From Gautieria morchelliformis (Eukaryota; Basidiomycota; Agaricomycetes; Gomphales; Gomphaceae): a stretch of DNA of 64,000 nt. Below, piece by piece: positions 33,812-46,044 of this stretch. The position numbers were made by a program, and so were the translations under genes. Each line of letters starts with the position of its first letter. Positions within the stretch are counted from its first letter, which is position 1. The stretch covers positions 310,001 to 374,000 of the forward strand of contig WHVA01000013.1 in the NCBI GenBank assembly GCA_015179125.1, read 5' to 3'. The notes under the pieces were generated by a model. The model was not told the origin of the DNA, searched no databases, and worked only from the letters and a program-made list of their open reading frames with translations.

Positions 33812-36294
33812 CTACGGAAATGAATCAGCCGATAACTTGTCCTGCTCTTCATTTTTGTGTCTGAAGAATTTGGGGATCGCGGGGAAAGCAAACGGCGCTG
33901 AGAACCTTCCGGGTCCCGGTTCACGTATACAGAAGAACCGAACCATCCATAAAAGCAAAGCACTCAGCAAGACCGCAAGAGCCCCGACAATGACCCCACC
34001 CCATGTGTTTAGAAGTTGGATACTAGACATGAGGAGAGCTACCCCTGCTGTCGCCATTGACCACATGAACAGTGTACGGGGAAGGCTGAGGACAATGGCT
34101 AGAGGTTGTAGACCTAGTGTATCATGGGATGCGTTTTGTAGATATCCATCCTATGAACACGGAATGAGCACTATCAATAATGTATGACCGTAACATGAGC
34201 CTCACAGCATCTGATGCATGGCTTGTGCAAAGTGGCTGGTGTACAATAATTGCTGTAACGCTAACAATCACGGTGCTCATGGACAGCATTAGGGATATAG
34301 TTCCTGTGAGGCATCCAGTGCCAGCACCAGAGAGTCGAGTTAGCCAGCCACCGTTCGCGGGCTGCTGGTGATAGTGGATGATTAACGTGGTATCAACACT
34401 GAAAATGCAACGATGAGTGTAATAAAGACACTCGCTTTAATCCGAAACATACAGAAGAAGGATTGCTGACTACATTGACAACCTGAGTGAGGCCCTCTCT
34501 CGTTTACAAGGTGTCTAAGAGACGCACCAATAAAGATACACTACGCCATTCTTGCATCCTGGTGGCAATGAATGTCCGCCAGTGCTCAGTGTATACGATA
34601 CGGTCAACCCAAAGAGACTTCAATTCTTTGAGTTCCGTGTGTGGTTGGAAAAGCAAGATGGCAAAGAAGACCCGATTCAGTCTAGAGATGGTTGGATCAG
34701 GTTCAGAAGTGGTGCTCTGGTTCCTTGCCAAACGGGCGCCATCCGCTTGTCCATATAGGTTTATGAAACGACTGTGGGCTAATGCAACGGTGAGCTCAGC
34801 ATTCATAGTCTGTAGTTTCAACTGCGTACTAAATTCATTCATAAGACGGGAAACGATGCATGTCCTATAACCCTCCTGCTCAGGGCCACCTTGAGAAATG
34901 TGTTAGTCACAGATATCAATATGTAGGTTTGCGGACATCAAGATTCAAGCGCATTGTAATTGAAACAGTGGACGGGCTCAAAGAGGGACTTCTAGACTAT
35001 CTCTCTTTGAGTCTGGCCATTGTTTAGACTACAATGATACGCTGAATCTTGGATCCCAGCAAAACTCAACATATCTCGTTTACCTGTCAACTTTTCTATC
35101 ATATTGATAAATTCCTTGCATTTCTCAGCACTATAAGGTGCTGTGGATAAGGACGATGTTGACTGGTCTGCTTCGCTATTAGTCCGGGGGTCGAAACATC
35201 ATCGCAAAGACATACCTCCCCATGCATGTGTTAAGATGCCAATGATGCTCGACTGGGCGAACGGAGGCAACGACTTGTGCATTGGGAAATACTCGAGATG
35301 GATCCAGTACTGTTCTTCCAATAGGAGCTCTGAAGACCAAATTAGGCAATTACAACCGTCAGACAAGACTGAACACACTGAGATGATCCATAGAACAAAC
35401 GTCTGGGAGGTCCAAACAAGTCGTATCTGTTCCGTCAAGATAGAAAGTTGTCTGACTGTCGTGATCGACCAGGTAATAGCTGCACCCCTCTTCTTCGATG
35501 TCTAGCTCCAACGCTAGCTCATATGCAGTGGGGAGTTCTAGGCATGATTTTTCGAGCAAGAGATCGAACTCTTTTAACCAGAAATTGATTCTGTCAAGAA
35601 CACTTGGAGATTTAAGGTTGGCCTCAGTGACGACGCGTTTGCGGGCATGATAATAATAGATTTGGCCTTCAGGGTGAACGTATGACGTCCACTCGCAGAA
35701 TACTTCCAGTCTGAAAATTTATTTTCCAATGAGGTTCTATCCGCATAGTATGTCATAATTTCATCGCTTACGTTTTGGGGTTCAGCGTCTCCTGGGGATT
35801 GAACGAAAGTTGATGGGTAGAAACACTGCGTTGCTTCCATCAGTCATAATTCGCGAGAACGAGAATTCGGTTCATTACATTCTGGTTCTACGATACCTCA
35901 GGCTCGTAGATGGTGTGGTTTTTTTAAGGGAAGCGTGAGAAGCCCCCGTCCCCTCCTCTTCTCGCTCCGAGTAACAGATTGTTGTCGGAGGACTAGGATC
36001 CACGTCGATAAGCGCGTACGGGAGAGTAGGACCGGACAATGAACTTGGCAATCTACTTTCACAATGAACCACGGTGACAGGATGATGGCCACTGTCGTCC
36101 AAGGGTGCAAAGCTGTAGGAGCGTCGCGGGGAAATTTTACTTTCCCTGGGAAAAGCCGACGGCATATAGCTCGATATCCTTGTTAAGAACCGCCACGCTT
36201 CAAGTATCGACCGGATCCCCATTCTAGAGAGTGTATCCAGGACCAATTTCAACAAGCGGCCGAACGCTGCTACCCTTGTGAGCATCATGATCAT
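33812..36294 (-). CDS. Agaricomycete family protein, WW-like motif and C-terminal membrane segments
   Basis: I recognise this as a family expanded in Agaricomycetes and unnamed as far as I know. A first exon begins MIMMLTRVAAFGRLLKL (36294) and ends near 35.9 kb. A later exon reads WTSYVHPEGQIYYYHAR (about 35.70-35.65 kb), a WW-like motif, then EEGCSYYLVDHDSQTTFYLD. Further exons give LEEQYWIHLEYFP (about 35.3 kb), SAEKCKEFI (about 35.1 kb) and FINLYGQADGARL with VFFAILLFQPHTELKELK (about 34.8-34.6 kb). The last exon (34066-33812) has two hydrophobic segments, ending basic and polar. Probably an integral membrane protein; role unknown. Exon borders are not all fixed, so the ends are approximate. 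Confidence 0.65.
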
Positions 36295-36634
36295 GGGAAA
36301 AGAGCGGGTGGCTTGTAAACTTGTATGCGTATGAGAATGAGAGTGAATTTTGTGCAGACACTTATAACTTAACCCTAGGCGATGCGGCAGATTAAGTGTT
36401 TTACGGTGAGTTTTAAGACCGCAGTTGAGGCAGCGCAGGGACAATGGCTGCCGAGCCTTGCTAGTGCCCATGATCAGGACCTTTTAGACGCGCTTCTGTA
36501 GAGGCTGTGAACTCCCACACGGACGCTTCCGAAGCTTCCAAGAAGTTAGCTGCGGCTGTGTATCCCAGCGCTTAGCCCACATCACACAGCTCACCTCATC
36601 GCACCTCCACACGACAACTCAGTACTCAGTGGTT

Positions 36635-36975
36635 ATGAGTTCCACCAACACAACTACCAGCAGCGATCCCACCAGAGAGAAAACGTAAGTCAATCACCGC
36701 ATTCCACCTCTTATACTTATATGCGGAGGCTATACCGCACACACAGCACCCCGAGCGAGAGCGAGGCTATGAGTGACGTTACCAGTCCTCAGGAACTGTC
36801 CACGGAACCCCTCGAGAGGTGAGGATCTGCGATCATACGTAGACTGCTCCAAATGCATATTGCCGGTAGCATTCCAAATGATGGCGATGATGACGATTCA
36901 TATGCTCCAAGAGGCCCCAAAAACTCCGGAGTCGTCAAGAGTAGTAGTGGTGGAGTCAAGAAGCCTAACAAGTAA
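36635..36975 (+). CDS. Small acidic low-complexity protein
   Basis: Three exons (36635-36684, 36747-36818, 36870-36975) give 75 residues: MSSTNTTTSSDPTREK, then PSESEAMSDVTSPQE, then NDGDDDDSYAPRGPK and a Lys/Ser end. Introns are 62 and 51 bp with GT-AG borders, and phases match. An alternative acceptor at 36842 would keep the frame but leave a 24-bp intron, which is too short to be likely. No domain is recognised. It is divergently transcribed from the membrane-family gene, about 340 bp apart. Whether it is translated is uncertain. Confidence 0.45.
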
Positions 36976-38029
36976 CTGTAAGGCATGTATGGAGATACCT
37001 ATATGACGCTGTATGTTTGTATAAACTCACGCCAATGTATTGGTAGCAACTGAGGCCAATTACAGTTTACTGACGAGTCTTGGAGATGCGGGTGCCCATA
37101 TTAGAGTTCGCCAATATTACTGGGAGGACAGTGTTTCTACCTTGTATTGTACTTGAATAGGTATGATCTTCAGTGTTCAAAGTTCACACATCACAACTTA
37201 TAAGGGCGATGCCTGGCAACTACCATACACACTCCTGCCCGCTCATCTCGAGTTGAGGTGCCGAGCTAGGTTCTACGCATGGCACAATAGAGCAGATCGA
37301 CACTAGTGCTGATGGAGATGTAGAACTATGCCCTCCTTAGGTCGTAAGGCACGCAGACCATGGCTACGAGCGCGCACAGTACTTCAGTAGCATTCCTGTC
37401 AATTGCTCTGTGTAACCTTTCTTTGAAAATATCGCACTGAACCGGGTGACGATGAAGTGTACCAGACCAGGGGACCAACAAACCATGGTGTAGTCCACCT
37501 CAGCGGTGACCATGCAAGGAGCAAGCTGAAAGAAAAAGAACCAGCAAGAGGAAGCAAAGATGGGGCCAGAGGCAGTTAAAATCGCACACCCGGAAGCTGT
37601 TGGATCAGCTTCCCCTTTTTTGGCACCAATTAATTGTGGCAGTAGTTCGACATTTGCGCGCGGATGCACATTGAGCCCCATAGGCAACTGCTCGTACGAA
37701 TGCACATGAGCCCCACAGGCAACTGCTCGTAGTAAGTCTTCGAGATACGATACCAAAATGATCAGTTGGGAGTGGGGGCCATAAGATGGACATATACAGG
37801 GAACTCTGTCGTTTATAACCTGCCCTCAAAGTACTGGCTTTCCGGCAATATTCCCAGTGCTCAAATATGGGGGTTACGACATTATAAACAATCCCATAAA
37901 GATCAATGATACCAAGACATTTCAAAGGAGAGAAACATAAACAGCGATTGATAGTCGAATAATAGAACACAGCCATAAGCGTTGCATAAGGTATTCGCCA
38001 GTCAAGAAAGATATGACATCACCCCGGCA
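36976..38029. other. Intergenic, no supported gene
   Basis: Open frames on both strands (37.36-37.98 kb minus) lack codon bias or domains. A short tandem duplication is present at about 37.67-37.73 kb (ttgagccccataggcaactg and catgagccccacaggcaact). Nothing else was recognised. Confidence 0.5.
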
Positions 38030-39000
38030 CTACGCCAGATCTGTCCCACTGTTATCCACTGCCATTTTGATGTCACTCGCCGAGAACTGTGGTGCAGCTG
38101 CCATATATGTCTCCATCTCACGATCGAGTTGTTCTACTGATTTTTTTAGTCGGCGAGGCCCTTTCTTGAATTTTCGACGTTGCGTCTGTGGTGTCAGGTA
38201 TAATATTGATTTGCAAATCACGAAGCCCTAACATTTAAGAAAGCACTCACCTGCGGTGTAACATTTGGGACCCTTGCGGTTGGCCCAGGGGGGTTCAAAT
38301 TACTGTAGAAAGTAAGTCGGGGGATACTGAACATAAAACAATTCCTCACTGAGCGTTAGAATTTGTGGTGCCCTTGGCAATAGGACGCTCAAGGCGTTCC
38401 GCCAGGCTCTTCACCTTCACCGGTGCATCCGGCGGATCTGTGATCAACTCAATCTTCAAGGGACGTCCTGCGGCCAGCTCGCTTTGGCATCATTACATTC
38501 ACAGCTGCGCATGACTCACGACCGTCAATTATTTTTCCGTTGTATTTTCTTCTGGCCTCTGCCGCATCACCGCTTCGTTGAAAATTAACCACAGCCATAC
38601 CCTTCGACCTCCCATTCGAGTTATACACTATGAACACGTTGAAAACAGGCCCTATTGTCTCTGCAAAGAGTTCCTGGCGAGATTAATTCATTAATACGAG
38701 ACGATATTCAATATTAGATCGTTTACTTACCTCAATGTCCCGTTCATGAACCGTCTCCACTGGCAATTGGCTCATCAAAATTTTACTGCCTACAGCCGGT
38801 CGGGTCTCTCGTCGGTCATGGGGCTGACCATTTGGCACATAGTCCGGCGGTCGACGATCATAATAGGCTGGGCGGACCTGTGCGACGGTGGTACGCCACG
38901 CCGGTGGGACCGTACCAGCTGTGTTTCCCACAACAGCCCGCTTATTATTCGAAGAAAATCCATGGGATCTAGGGCGGTGGGAAGGCTGCGGCCGTTGCAT
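38030..39000 (-). CDS. mlo3: mRNA export adaptor, ALYREF/Yra1/Mlo3 type
   Basis: ALYREF proteins bind spliced mRNA, with the TREX complex and Mex67, to promote nuclear export. Five exons (39000-38731, 38673-38520, 38467-38350, 38302-38251, 38185-38030) join in phase to 249 residues. An Arg/Gly/Pro-rich N-terminus leads into one RRM: KILMSQLPVETVHERDIE, then RSKGMAVVNFQ (the RNP1-like strand) and AEARRKYNGKIIDGR. The tail has the basic KFKKGPRRLKKSVEQLD and an acidic, amphipathic end, as in the C-terminal UAP56-binding region. The usual N-terminal REF motif is not visible, so an upstream exon may be missing. The neighbour mtg1 is transcribed the same way about 430 bp upstream. Confidence 0.85.
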
Positions 39001-39431
39001 GGGTTTACGGGTCAGAAGCTGGAGGCCACAATGCGGGGCGGGGGCGGAGTTTCAATAACACCGCTCATTGGCTGTGATGAAACATGCTCTTTGTCTCGAC
39101 CCGAGGAGAAAGATTTATGCACCGGGACTAGCTATTCAGTTACTTGTATTGGATAGCTTTTCATTGTCTCCGTCAGGCATTCTCTCTACAAATTTGTTCG
39201 GCCATTCAACGTCTCCGCGGGTTGAAGTGTACGTATATATTGCTTTGCAGTGCAGTAATCACCACCCGCTCTCCCCGAGCATTGACACATCAGAAACTTC
39301 GAGTTCCACCCCGAGGCGATGGGTGGACCTCTCACAGCCGGGCACTACTGGGTCACGATACCATCAGTTTTCTAGTTTCTCCTCGATGGCTCAGATCATT
39401 CCCGAGGCAATCCAAGGCATACAATCCACAT

Positions 39432-41093
39432 TTAATTTTGCACCTTCCCCCGCGAACGTCGCCGTGCTATTTTGTCCTCTCTTGCCAGCTTCTTCTCCTG
39501 CGTCAGACTGACATTGTCTCTCGACAGTTTTTCTTCCTCCAGCTCCCGCGAATGATCTATGATTCTCTCCTCCATCCGGGCCTGGATTGTCGATGGACCC
39601 AAGTCCGGGGACAAGGTTGTATCCCACTCAAAATCGAATCCCCAGCCAGTGCGTCCTGGGTAAATTACAGACGCGTCTAGTTGTGTTTCGGAAGATCCGG
39701 GCTGTAGATTATTCGCTGCGTTGCCAGACATGTTAGTTGGCAAGGCGCGTGGCACTGAACCGGCACTGATGAGACCACCTTCCTCGCGCCACCATTTGAT
39801 GAACCAAACAGCAGCACGACGGTGGTCTCGGTCTCCCCCCTTCCGAAGCATACCTAATCTGACCGATAGACGATCAAGGAATTCATAGACATCAGCTGGG
39901 GGCTGGGTAGAAGTGGGCAAAAGTGTCATGTATGCGGGAGCTGAAAAGGAATAATCAGATTCTTGGACGAGAGCCAGGAACAGAGCATAGCCCATGCTTA
40001 CAATACGGATTCAGTATCCATAGCCTATACACGAGGTAAGAGGCAAGTGCCTCCACATCGTACATGCCTTCTTTGATACCAGCTATCCTGGGGCATTAAC
40101 GACTGACATCGGTAAGCATAGGAGCATGCGTGAATGCCATACCAATCAGTGCCAGCTTCACACCCCTTTCGGCTCCTCGGTCGCCGCGCCCGAGGAAGGG
40201 AATCATGACTCCTGGGGAGTCAAAGGCATAGATCAAAGGGTCCAAGCAGAGCTTGAGGCGTGTCGATAGCGCGCGTGTCAAACCAGGGTGAGCTGATGTC
40301 CTCAGGGCTTTAGGCGTCGCTGCAAGACAGTACAAGATATTGGCAGGGGGCAAGAACAATATGGTGCTAAACATACGGCCAGCAATACCAAAGTTGCGCA
40401 AGGCATTCAAAAGCGTGGATTTTCCGACATTGGGCATCCCAACCACTAAGACGTTGATCTCTGGTGTGGTTTCAATATGGGGGGATGCCATGGCTATTCA
40501 AATGTATTTGAGCTATGTCACGCATGCCAAGGACGACGAAGGCCTCAAGGTGAAAGTCCACTACGGACATATTAGCATACTGCTTAGATCCTTGATGGTC
40601 CGAGGCTGTGTATGACTTGTGAAATGGATATGTTGTTCTGGAAAATGCTTTTGCATTGCTCTGCGGAAGGGCTATGGTGCCAGTCAGCCGTAGTTCCAAA
40701 AACCCTGGATCATGTGCAAACCTGAAGACCCCACGACCCTACAAGATCCTTCTTCCCAAGCACGACTATACGCTCACATAATACAGTGCTGTGCGCAGGG
40801 TCACCGCTCATTTTCCGCCGCTCGCTCTGCCACTTTCCAATAGCGCCTTGGTCACTTGTTAGAATTACGTGTATACAACGAGGAGGCCATGCAGAAAATC
40901 TGTAAAACGCCTGAGACGTAACAAACTTGGACTCACTCTCGAACGCAGGGTTGATGCTTGTAAGCGGTAATCGTGAATCTCGCAGTTCAATGACAATGTC
41001 TGTCCGAGATAAGAATGCTGGAAGGAGGCGTGTAAACCGTGACATGTGTCCCGGATACCATGATGGAGCGGGTGGGAGAGGGGGAGGAAACAT
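39432..41093 (-). CDS. mtg1: Mitochondrial ribosome-associated GTPase Mtg1
   Basis: Mtg1 is a circularly permuted GTPase of the YlqF/RbgA type needed for late assembly of the mitochondrial large ribosomal subunit. The proposed start MFPPPLPPAPSWYPGHM (41093) leads directly into the family's W-x-PGHM motif. Order: GKKDL (G4), GMPNVGKST (G1), TSAHPGLT, then DSPGV (G3), showing the permutation. After AGIKEGMYDVEALASYL the last exon carries GGDRDHRRAAVWFIKWWREE and an extended charged coiled tail to 39432. About six introns of 50-65 bp interrupt it, all with plausible phases. The tail is longer than in yeast. The start could lie further upstream. Confidence 0.88.
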
Positions 41094-41894
41094 CGTGCAC
41101 GACTCGTTCTTCAAGCTTCAAGCCTTGAGCGCTTACAAACAAAAAAAACGAAACTAGCGCTGTCGGCGTCTTAAAAGCAGTGCCTGGATGTACTTCTTCA
41201 AATAAATAAAACATGCACGCGGCAGAGATATAAGTAGAATTACGCGAGAGGAAGCAATTTTCGTGCAAAGTCGACGAGTTGTTGCCATGCCAAATTACTA
41301 ATTAGCATTCGAACTTGCATCAAAAAACAGGGAATTACAATGTTATTGTGTTTGTTATTGTGTTTGTTAGTGTTCGTCTCACCTCCTGTCGTGATCTGCC
41401 TTGCAATGTATTATCCAGTCGACGGGGATACCTCAGGCTGTGATATTTTTTAATAATATGTCAGAACAGTAACTAGCTCAGTAACCTACCGTACATTTGA
41501 TCAATCAATCGAGCTTGAAACGATTGATGGTTCCTTGGATACCGGCTATTGAGAAAACAAGGCAAATACACCCATTGTAAATGAAGCTCCAGAGAGGGCT
41601 TGGAACAGGAGATACACAAGAAAAAAAATGGACAGACAAGATGAGAAGATATATTCTACACGAAAGCAACCAAGGAAAACGTAACAAGGGAAATCAGAGC
41701 ACCAGATTGTTTAGAAAAAGCGACGCTAGACGATAAAACATTCACAGGTAAAACCACTTAAGCACGAGACATATGTTTGACGAGTTGTGAGACCCCATAT
41801 CACGATAGGCGAGGGAGGGGGGGGGAGGGGGTGGCCTACAGTGATCATGCTTAACCATCGTCATTGAGAAATAGTAAACTGACGGCGGCTTACC
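41094..41894. other. Intergenic, no supported gene
   Basis: This stretch holds the promoter side of mtg1 and the 3' side of the 675-aa gene. It has low-complexity words (ttattgtgtttg repeats near 41.34 kb, a G-run near 41.82 kb). No RNA gene or repeat family was recognised. Confidence 0.5.
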
Positions 41895-43922
41895 CTAGCC
41901 ATCGAACTGCCTTCCACTCCGAGTGCGGCGTTCCCCCGGAGGAAGTATATCCAAACTAAATTGTTTGGGGGGGACTCGGCCCTCATCAACCTCGACTTCT
42001 ACCCATCCCTTCCATCCCTTCTTCGACGCCGCACGCTTCCGTTTCTTAGATGCAACGTTTGCAGCAGGGGAAACGGCAGATTTGGACAGAGAGAAACCAT
42101 CACTGGCCATGCCTTTATCCCCGGTAGCGTTGTCCCCATCAGTCGCCGACTTCGTGTGTCGGCGAGTAGTGTCAAGATCCTCAAAGTCTGTAAGTTCGTC
42201 CTCGCTTTGAAACACCAACATGGCCTTCGAAGCCCGCCCTCGATTCTTCCTATCTGGCTCTGGAGTGGCGCTTCCCCCGGACTCGCGCTCGCAGTTGTCA
42301 TATGTAGCTTCAGAGCTTTCCAAATCTATAGCGGGTTCAAGTGACGTAATTTCGAGAGGCTTCGGTAGCTCTTCGGGTGTCTTCATGATATCCATGACCG
42401 CAGACGCGAGCGAGTGCCCGTGGGCTGGGGATAGAATGATCTTATTAAACACCGGCTCAGGTAACCCGCCCACAGTAGAGGCTACAATCTCCCCATTCAA
42501 TGGCGATGCGAGGGCCAATGGGGAAAGGCATGATGATTCAACGGTTGAGGGCGCAGAAACGGACGGCTCCTGGTGCTGATGGGTGGTACTTTGGACTGAG
42601 ATCTCATCCTGATGATTACACCTTTCCCGTAATTCAGGAGTTTCATTGGAGGGCACTAATGTCTTTGGGAAATGTGATATCGGAGATAACAAAGCCGCCA
42701 GGGAAAGGGAGTCCCGGCGATGGGATGTAGATCGTTGCGGATTGCTCTCTGCCGCAGGAGATCCTGGGATTAAGGGTTGGGATTGCAACGCTGAAGAATA
42801 CGACGGCTTCCATGGGCTTTTGCCACCAGTTTCTGCGTTTCCACGAGGCGATTGTGGTAGGAACCAAGTTGGAGCCGAATAAGGACTTTGGGTAGAACAT
42901 CTAGTGTCCACTGGACTGCGCCGCTCACAATAGCGCTCATGCTCGGGCGCAGCCGTGGTGGCGGCCTTTTGATCTATCGCGCTTTCTTCGACGGAGTTGT
43001 GGTCGAGAACACGATCTTCCTCGTCGATGTCTATTGGTGAGTAGGCATTGCTACCCTTGTGCGTCAGAGCTGGGGACATCTGGTCGTCCTCAGGCGTGTT
43101 GGGCCTTTTCGACGATGTATGAGACGTAATCGAAGAAATTGAGCGGCCAGGCGTTGGAGGGGACGCAAAAGCAGCAGAAGCTGATGGCACGGCAGATATA
43201 TTGTCCGAGGGGATCGCGGGACGCCCTGGGGTCAAGTCAGCGAGAGTATGCGAATAGGATCCAGTCTGTAGATAGCCCTCGCGGGATAAAGCAGTACGAC
43301 TGTCGTATATAAACGCCCTCTGAGACGAAGGGGGGAACTCTCCTGTGGCTGACGTGTTGTATGGTGACCGCCCAGAGGAGGGGCCTGCGGGGATGGGCGA
43401 CAGACCTGTGGCTAAGTCACCTGGGGGGTAGATGACACTAGTTCTTATTGCAAAAGGAGCGAGAGTGTCGGCCCCGCCATTGTTACCTGTCGGCGAAATC
43501 GCGCGAGCGGTGGCGTGTGCCACTTGGGTCCCATCCTCGGCCCGATGGGCTGATTTTGGGTGAGCGACCGTCTGAACGCGTGCCACTCTTTTCTGAGCCT
43601 TCCTGAGTTTTTGTTCTTGTTTTTCTTTGCGTTTTTCTATATCTTTCTCCCGGCGCTTGGCATTCTTGAGCAAACGTTTTTGCTCGCGAGCCATTTCTTT
43701 GTCTTTTTCTTCTTGGGGACGAACATCGAAAAGAATCCCAGGTCCATGGCCCACAATACTATCGTATGGACTCTGAGAGTCGCTAGAATTGGCCATATCA
43801 GTGAAATAATCCCGATGAGGTCGCGGATCGAAATATCCGGCCAGCACAGTTGTGGCAGTTCTTCGCAAACGTTTCTGCGGCTGAGGGATGGAGGTAGAGA
43901 AAGCTACTGGCCGCTTGTTCAT
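41895..43922 (-). CDS. Unknown intronless 675-residue nuclear-like protein
   Basis: A single uninterrupted frame starts MNKRPVAFSTSIPQPQKRLRR (ATG at 43922). Residues of about 70-120 form a highly charged Lys/Glu/Arg helix, probably a coiled coil (KRREKDIEKRKEKQEQK). The middle is Ser/Pro/Thr-rich and likely disordered. Near the end come KKRKRAASKKGWKGWVEVE, an NLS-like run, and a closing RRTRSGRQFDG. I do not recognise the family. Composition suggests a nuclear, perhaps chromatin-associated, protein. Lack of introns is unusual beside its intron-rich neighbours. It is transcribed away from the empty stretch at 43.9-46.0 kb. Confidence 0.75.
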   Translation of the reverse strand: MNKRPVAFSTSIPQPQKRLRRTATTVLAGYFDPRPHRDYFTDMANSSDSQSPYDSIVGHGPGILFDVRPQEEKDKEMAREQKRLLKNAKRREKDIEKRKEKQEQKLRKAQKRVARVQTVAHPKSAHRAEDGTQVAHATARAISPTGNNGGADTLAPFAIRTSVIYPPGDLATGLSPIPAGPSSGRSPYNTSATGEFPPSSQRAFIYDSRTALSREGYLQTGSYSHTLADLTPGRPAIPSDNISAVPSASAAFASPPTPGRSISSITSHTSSKRPNTPEDDQMSPALTHKGSNAYSPIDIDEEDRVLDHNSVEESAIDQKAATTAAPEHERYCERRSPVDTRCSTQSPYSAPTWFLPQSPRGNAETGGKSPWKPSYSSALQSQPLIPGSPAAESNPQRSTSHRRDSLSLAALLSPISHFPKTLVPSNETPELRERCNHQDEISVQSTTHQHQEPSVSAPSTVESSCLSPLALASPLNGEIVASTVGGLPEPVFNKIILSPAHGHSLASAVMDIMKTPEELPKPLEITSLEPAIDLESSEATYDNCERESGGSATPEPDRKNRGRASKAMLVFQSEDELTDFEDLDTTRRHTKSATDGDNATGDKGMASDGFSLSKSAVSPAANVASKKRKRAASKKGWKGWVEVEVDEGRVPPKQFSLDILPPGERRTRSGRQFDG

Positions 43923-46044
43923 TTTTGATGGGTGGGCAGGAGGGGAACTGCAGCTGAGCTGAGTCTGCGGCGTGGAGAACCTAAATTATATATACTTTCG
44001 GAGTTTGAATCAAGGGGAAACGAGAAGTTTCCGACTCTCGCACAAAGCGCTCGAACACCCGCTGTCGGTGGGGTATCGGGCTTCTTATTCCTAGCATAGC
44101 TTTTCCTGATGCACCCCATCTCCGTCCCCTCATCTAACTTCTATCGTTGAAGCCTCCTTCCACGAGAGGTAAAACCATTACCTTGACGTCTCGTTCTCCC
44201 CTGTCTTCACGTTGTTACGGAAGCCATATCTGGCCGCTGGGGCCATGGGATCGCGCCAAAGATCTTGATGGTCGCGCCAGGGTCCACTTGTGACTGTGAC
44301 ATAGACTCATAGTGCAGCCCACCCTGTTTTACCACACCCATTACTCGTGTATCCTGACACTACGGGATTGTCACGTCACTTGTACCACCTACTCCACCTC
44401 ACTCCACAATCGATATGCCTATGGAGCCATGGCATAGATCCGACTTCGAACTGTCATCTGTACTTATTGTGGCGACTCCATTGCCCCAGGTGTTTGGTTT
44501 TCCCAGCTCCGCCTCACCCACGTGCCACGACTCAGCATCGGTTACTAGGTATCACCTTCGATCTAGATGTCGTAAAATCACACACCCGTCTTGCATCTAC
44601 CCGTCGTGTGTCAAATCACTTCAAATGCCCCGCACAATACTGACTGCAAGCTTGGATCGAATGGATCGATGCCGACGAACTTGCAAAGTCTAACTGCGGG
44701 TTCCGTAAGCGGAGAGCCGCATCAAGTTCGTATCACAATTGAGATACTTCCCGCGTGACGCGGCAAATCAGATCTTATCTGACCTCAGGCGGCAGGCACC
44801 ATATATAGTGAGCGTTCGGACTCTCTTGCTGTTGATGGATGATAAATTATTAGTTTACAAAGCATCCGACGATAACCTACCTCCCATTTTTATTTTTACT
44901 TTATCTCTTTAATTTTTTGTCCAGATCCTTCCAGATCCTTCCAGCAGAACGGTCTGATAGATTTCCCAGATGTCAGATGTAGGTCATGGCGCTGAGCGCT
45001 GATGGACAGCCTGTATAGTGCGGGCCGCACAATCCCGGCGCCGGATTATCGCATGCTAGGCCAAGTCGAGGTAAGCTCTTCTTGCCGACAATTTATGCCC
45101 TGTATACTTACCACCAGTTGCAGCCCCACATTATTAAACTAGCCTCATCTCCCCCCTGTGGGCAAGTGTCAGGGCGTTGATATTCAGAATTCGAGAACCC
45201 AGTACTTCCATACTCTCGCTCTTTCCCGAATCATCTCAGTAGCCCCTAAAACGAATAGCCTTTCCCCACAGCCTTGCACAGTTCTTACTCCAAGATTACA
45301 GCTTCTACACATCGTCCCTCATATGGTTGTATCTCCCAAAGCTGTGATAATTTCGCCACTATATTCTGCCTTGGCGGTACGCTGTTCTAGAGCTGTGTCG
45401 ACTTTTTTTTTTTTTCTTTTTTTCCAAGTTATCGTCTTTTGGGGCACGGCCCTATGTAGGACGTGCCTACAAATACCCGATCGACATAATTTCCATCTAG
45501 CCTTTCTTTCTCCGCTTCTGCTCCGCTGCGTCGACTTGTTCGGTAGTGACAATCTACCTCCAGAGATTTGAAGAGAAAGAGGATTTCTGTCTTCCAACAC
45601 CGAATCTAAGGATCCTCCCTATAAAATAACATGCCTCCGCTAAGGTGGTAACTTACCCATCCACTGCACATTCCACATCCCGTCTCTTTAGCAATATTGT
45701 GTTGTCCAAACTTCCCAACTTTTACCGGCAGCCCTCTTTTCTTTGCCCTGCTCAGAATGCAACGGTAGTAATACTCTTTTACTTTCCGGACGGTCTAATT
45801 AATGTGTTTACAACCAAACATACTGCGGTGTTTTGTCACACCGGTGACATCATATTAAACCCCTATCGTCTCTTTCCAAGGACAAAAGCCACTGTCACGC
45901 GCAACCTCCTAGACTCTTCGTGCTGTGTCCACTAATGCACTAATGGGTCGCCCCCCCTCACTCGGTACACAGCAGACATACGCCCTCTCACAGCCAAACT
46001 CCCCGGACGCCAGCGGCATAATTTAGATAAGTATACATTTCTCA
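43923..46044. other. Long intergenic stretch, no supported gene
   Basis: Frames up to 137 codons exist but have no domain, bias or intron logic. A threefold tccagatcct repeat lies near 44.92-44.94 kb and a pyrimidine/T run at 45.40-45.43 kb. It may hold the promoter of the 675-residue gene and the terminator of the zinc-cluster gene. No tRNA or snRNA pattern was seen. Confidence 0.5.

Noticed and set aside
36819-36842. 24-bp intron in the small acidic protein gene
   Set aside because: Far shorter than every other intron here. A 51-bp alternative keeps the same frame.
37364-37976. Two overlapping minus-strand frames of 123-130 codons
   Set aside because: No domain, no codon bias, and they overlap a short tandem repeat.
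42220-42579. Plus-strand frames opposite the 675-residue gene
   Set aside because: Shadows of a long real frame; no independent evidence.
45158-45571. 137-codon plus-strand frame
   Set aside because: It runs through a T/pyrimidine run, has no domain and no supporting intron structure.
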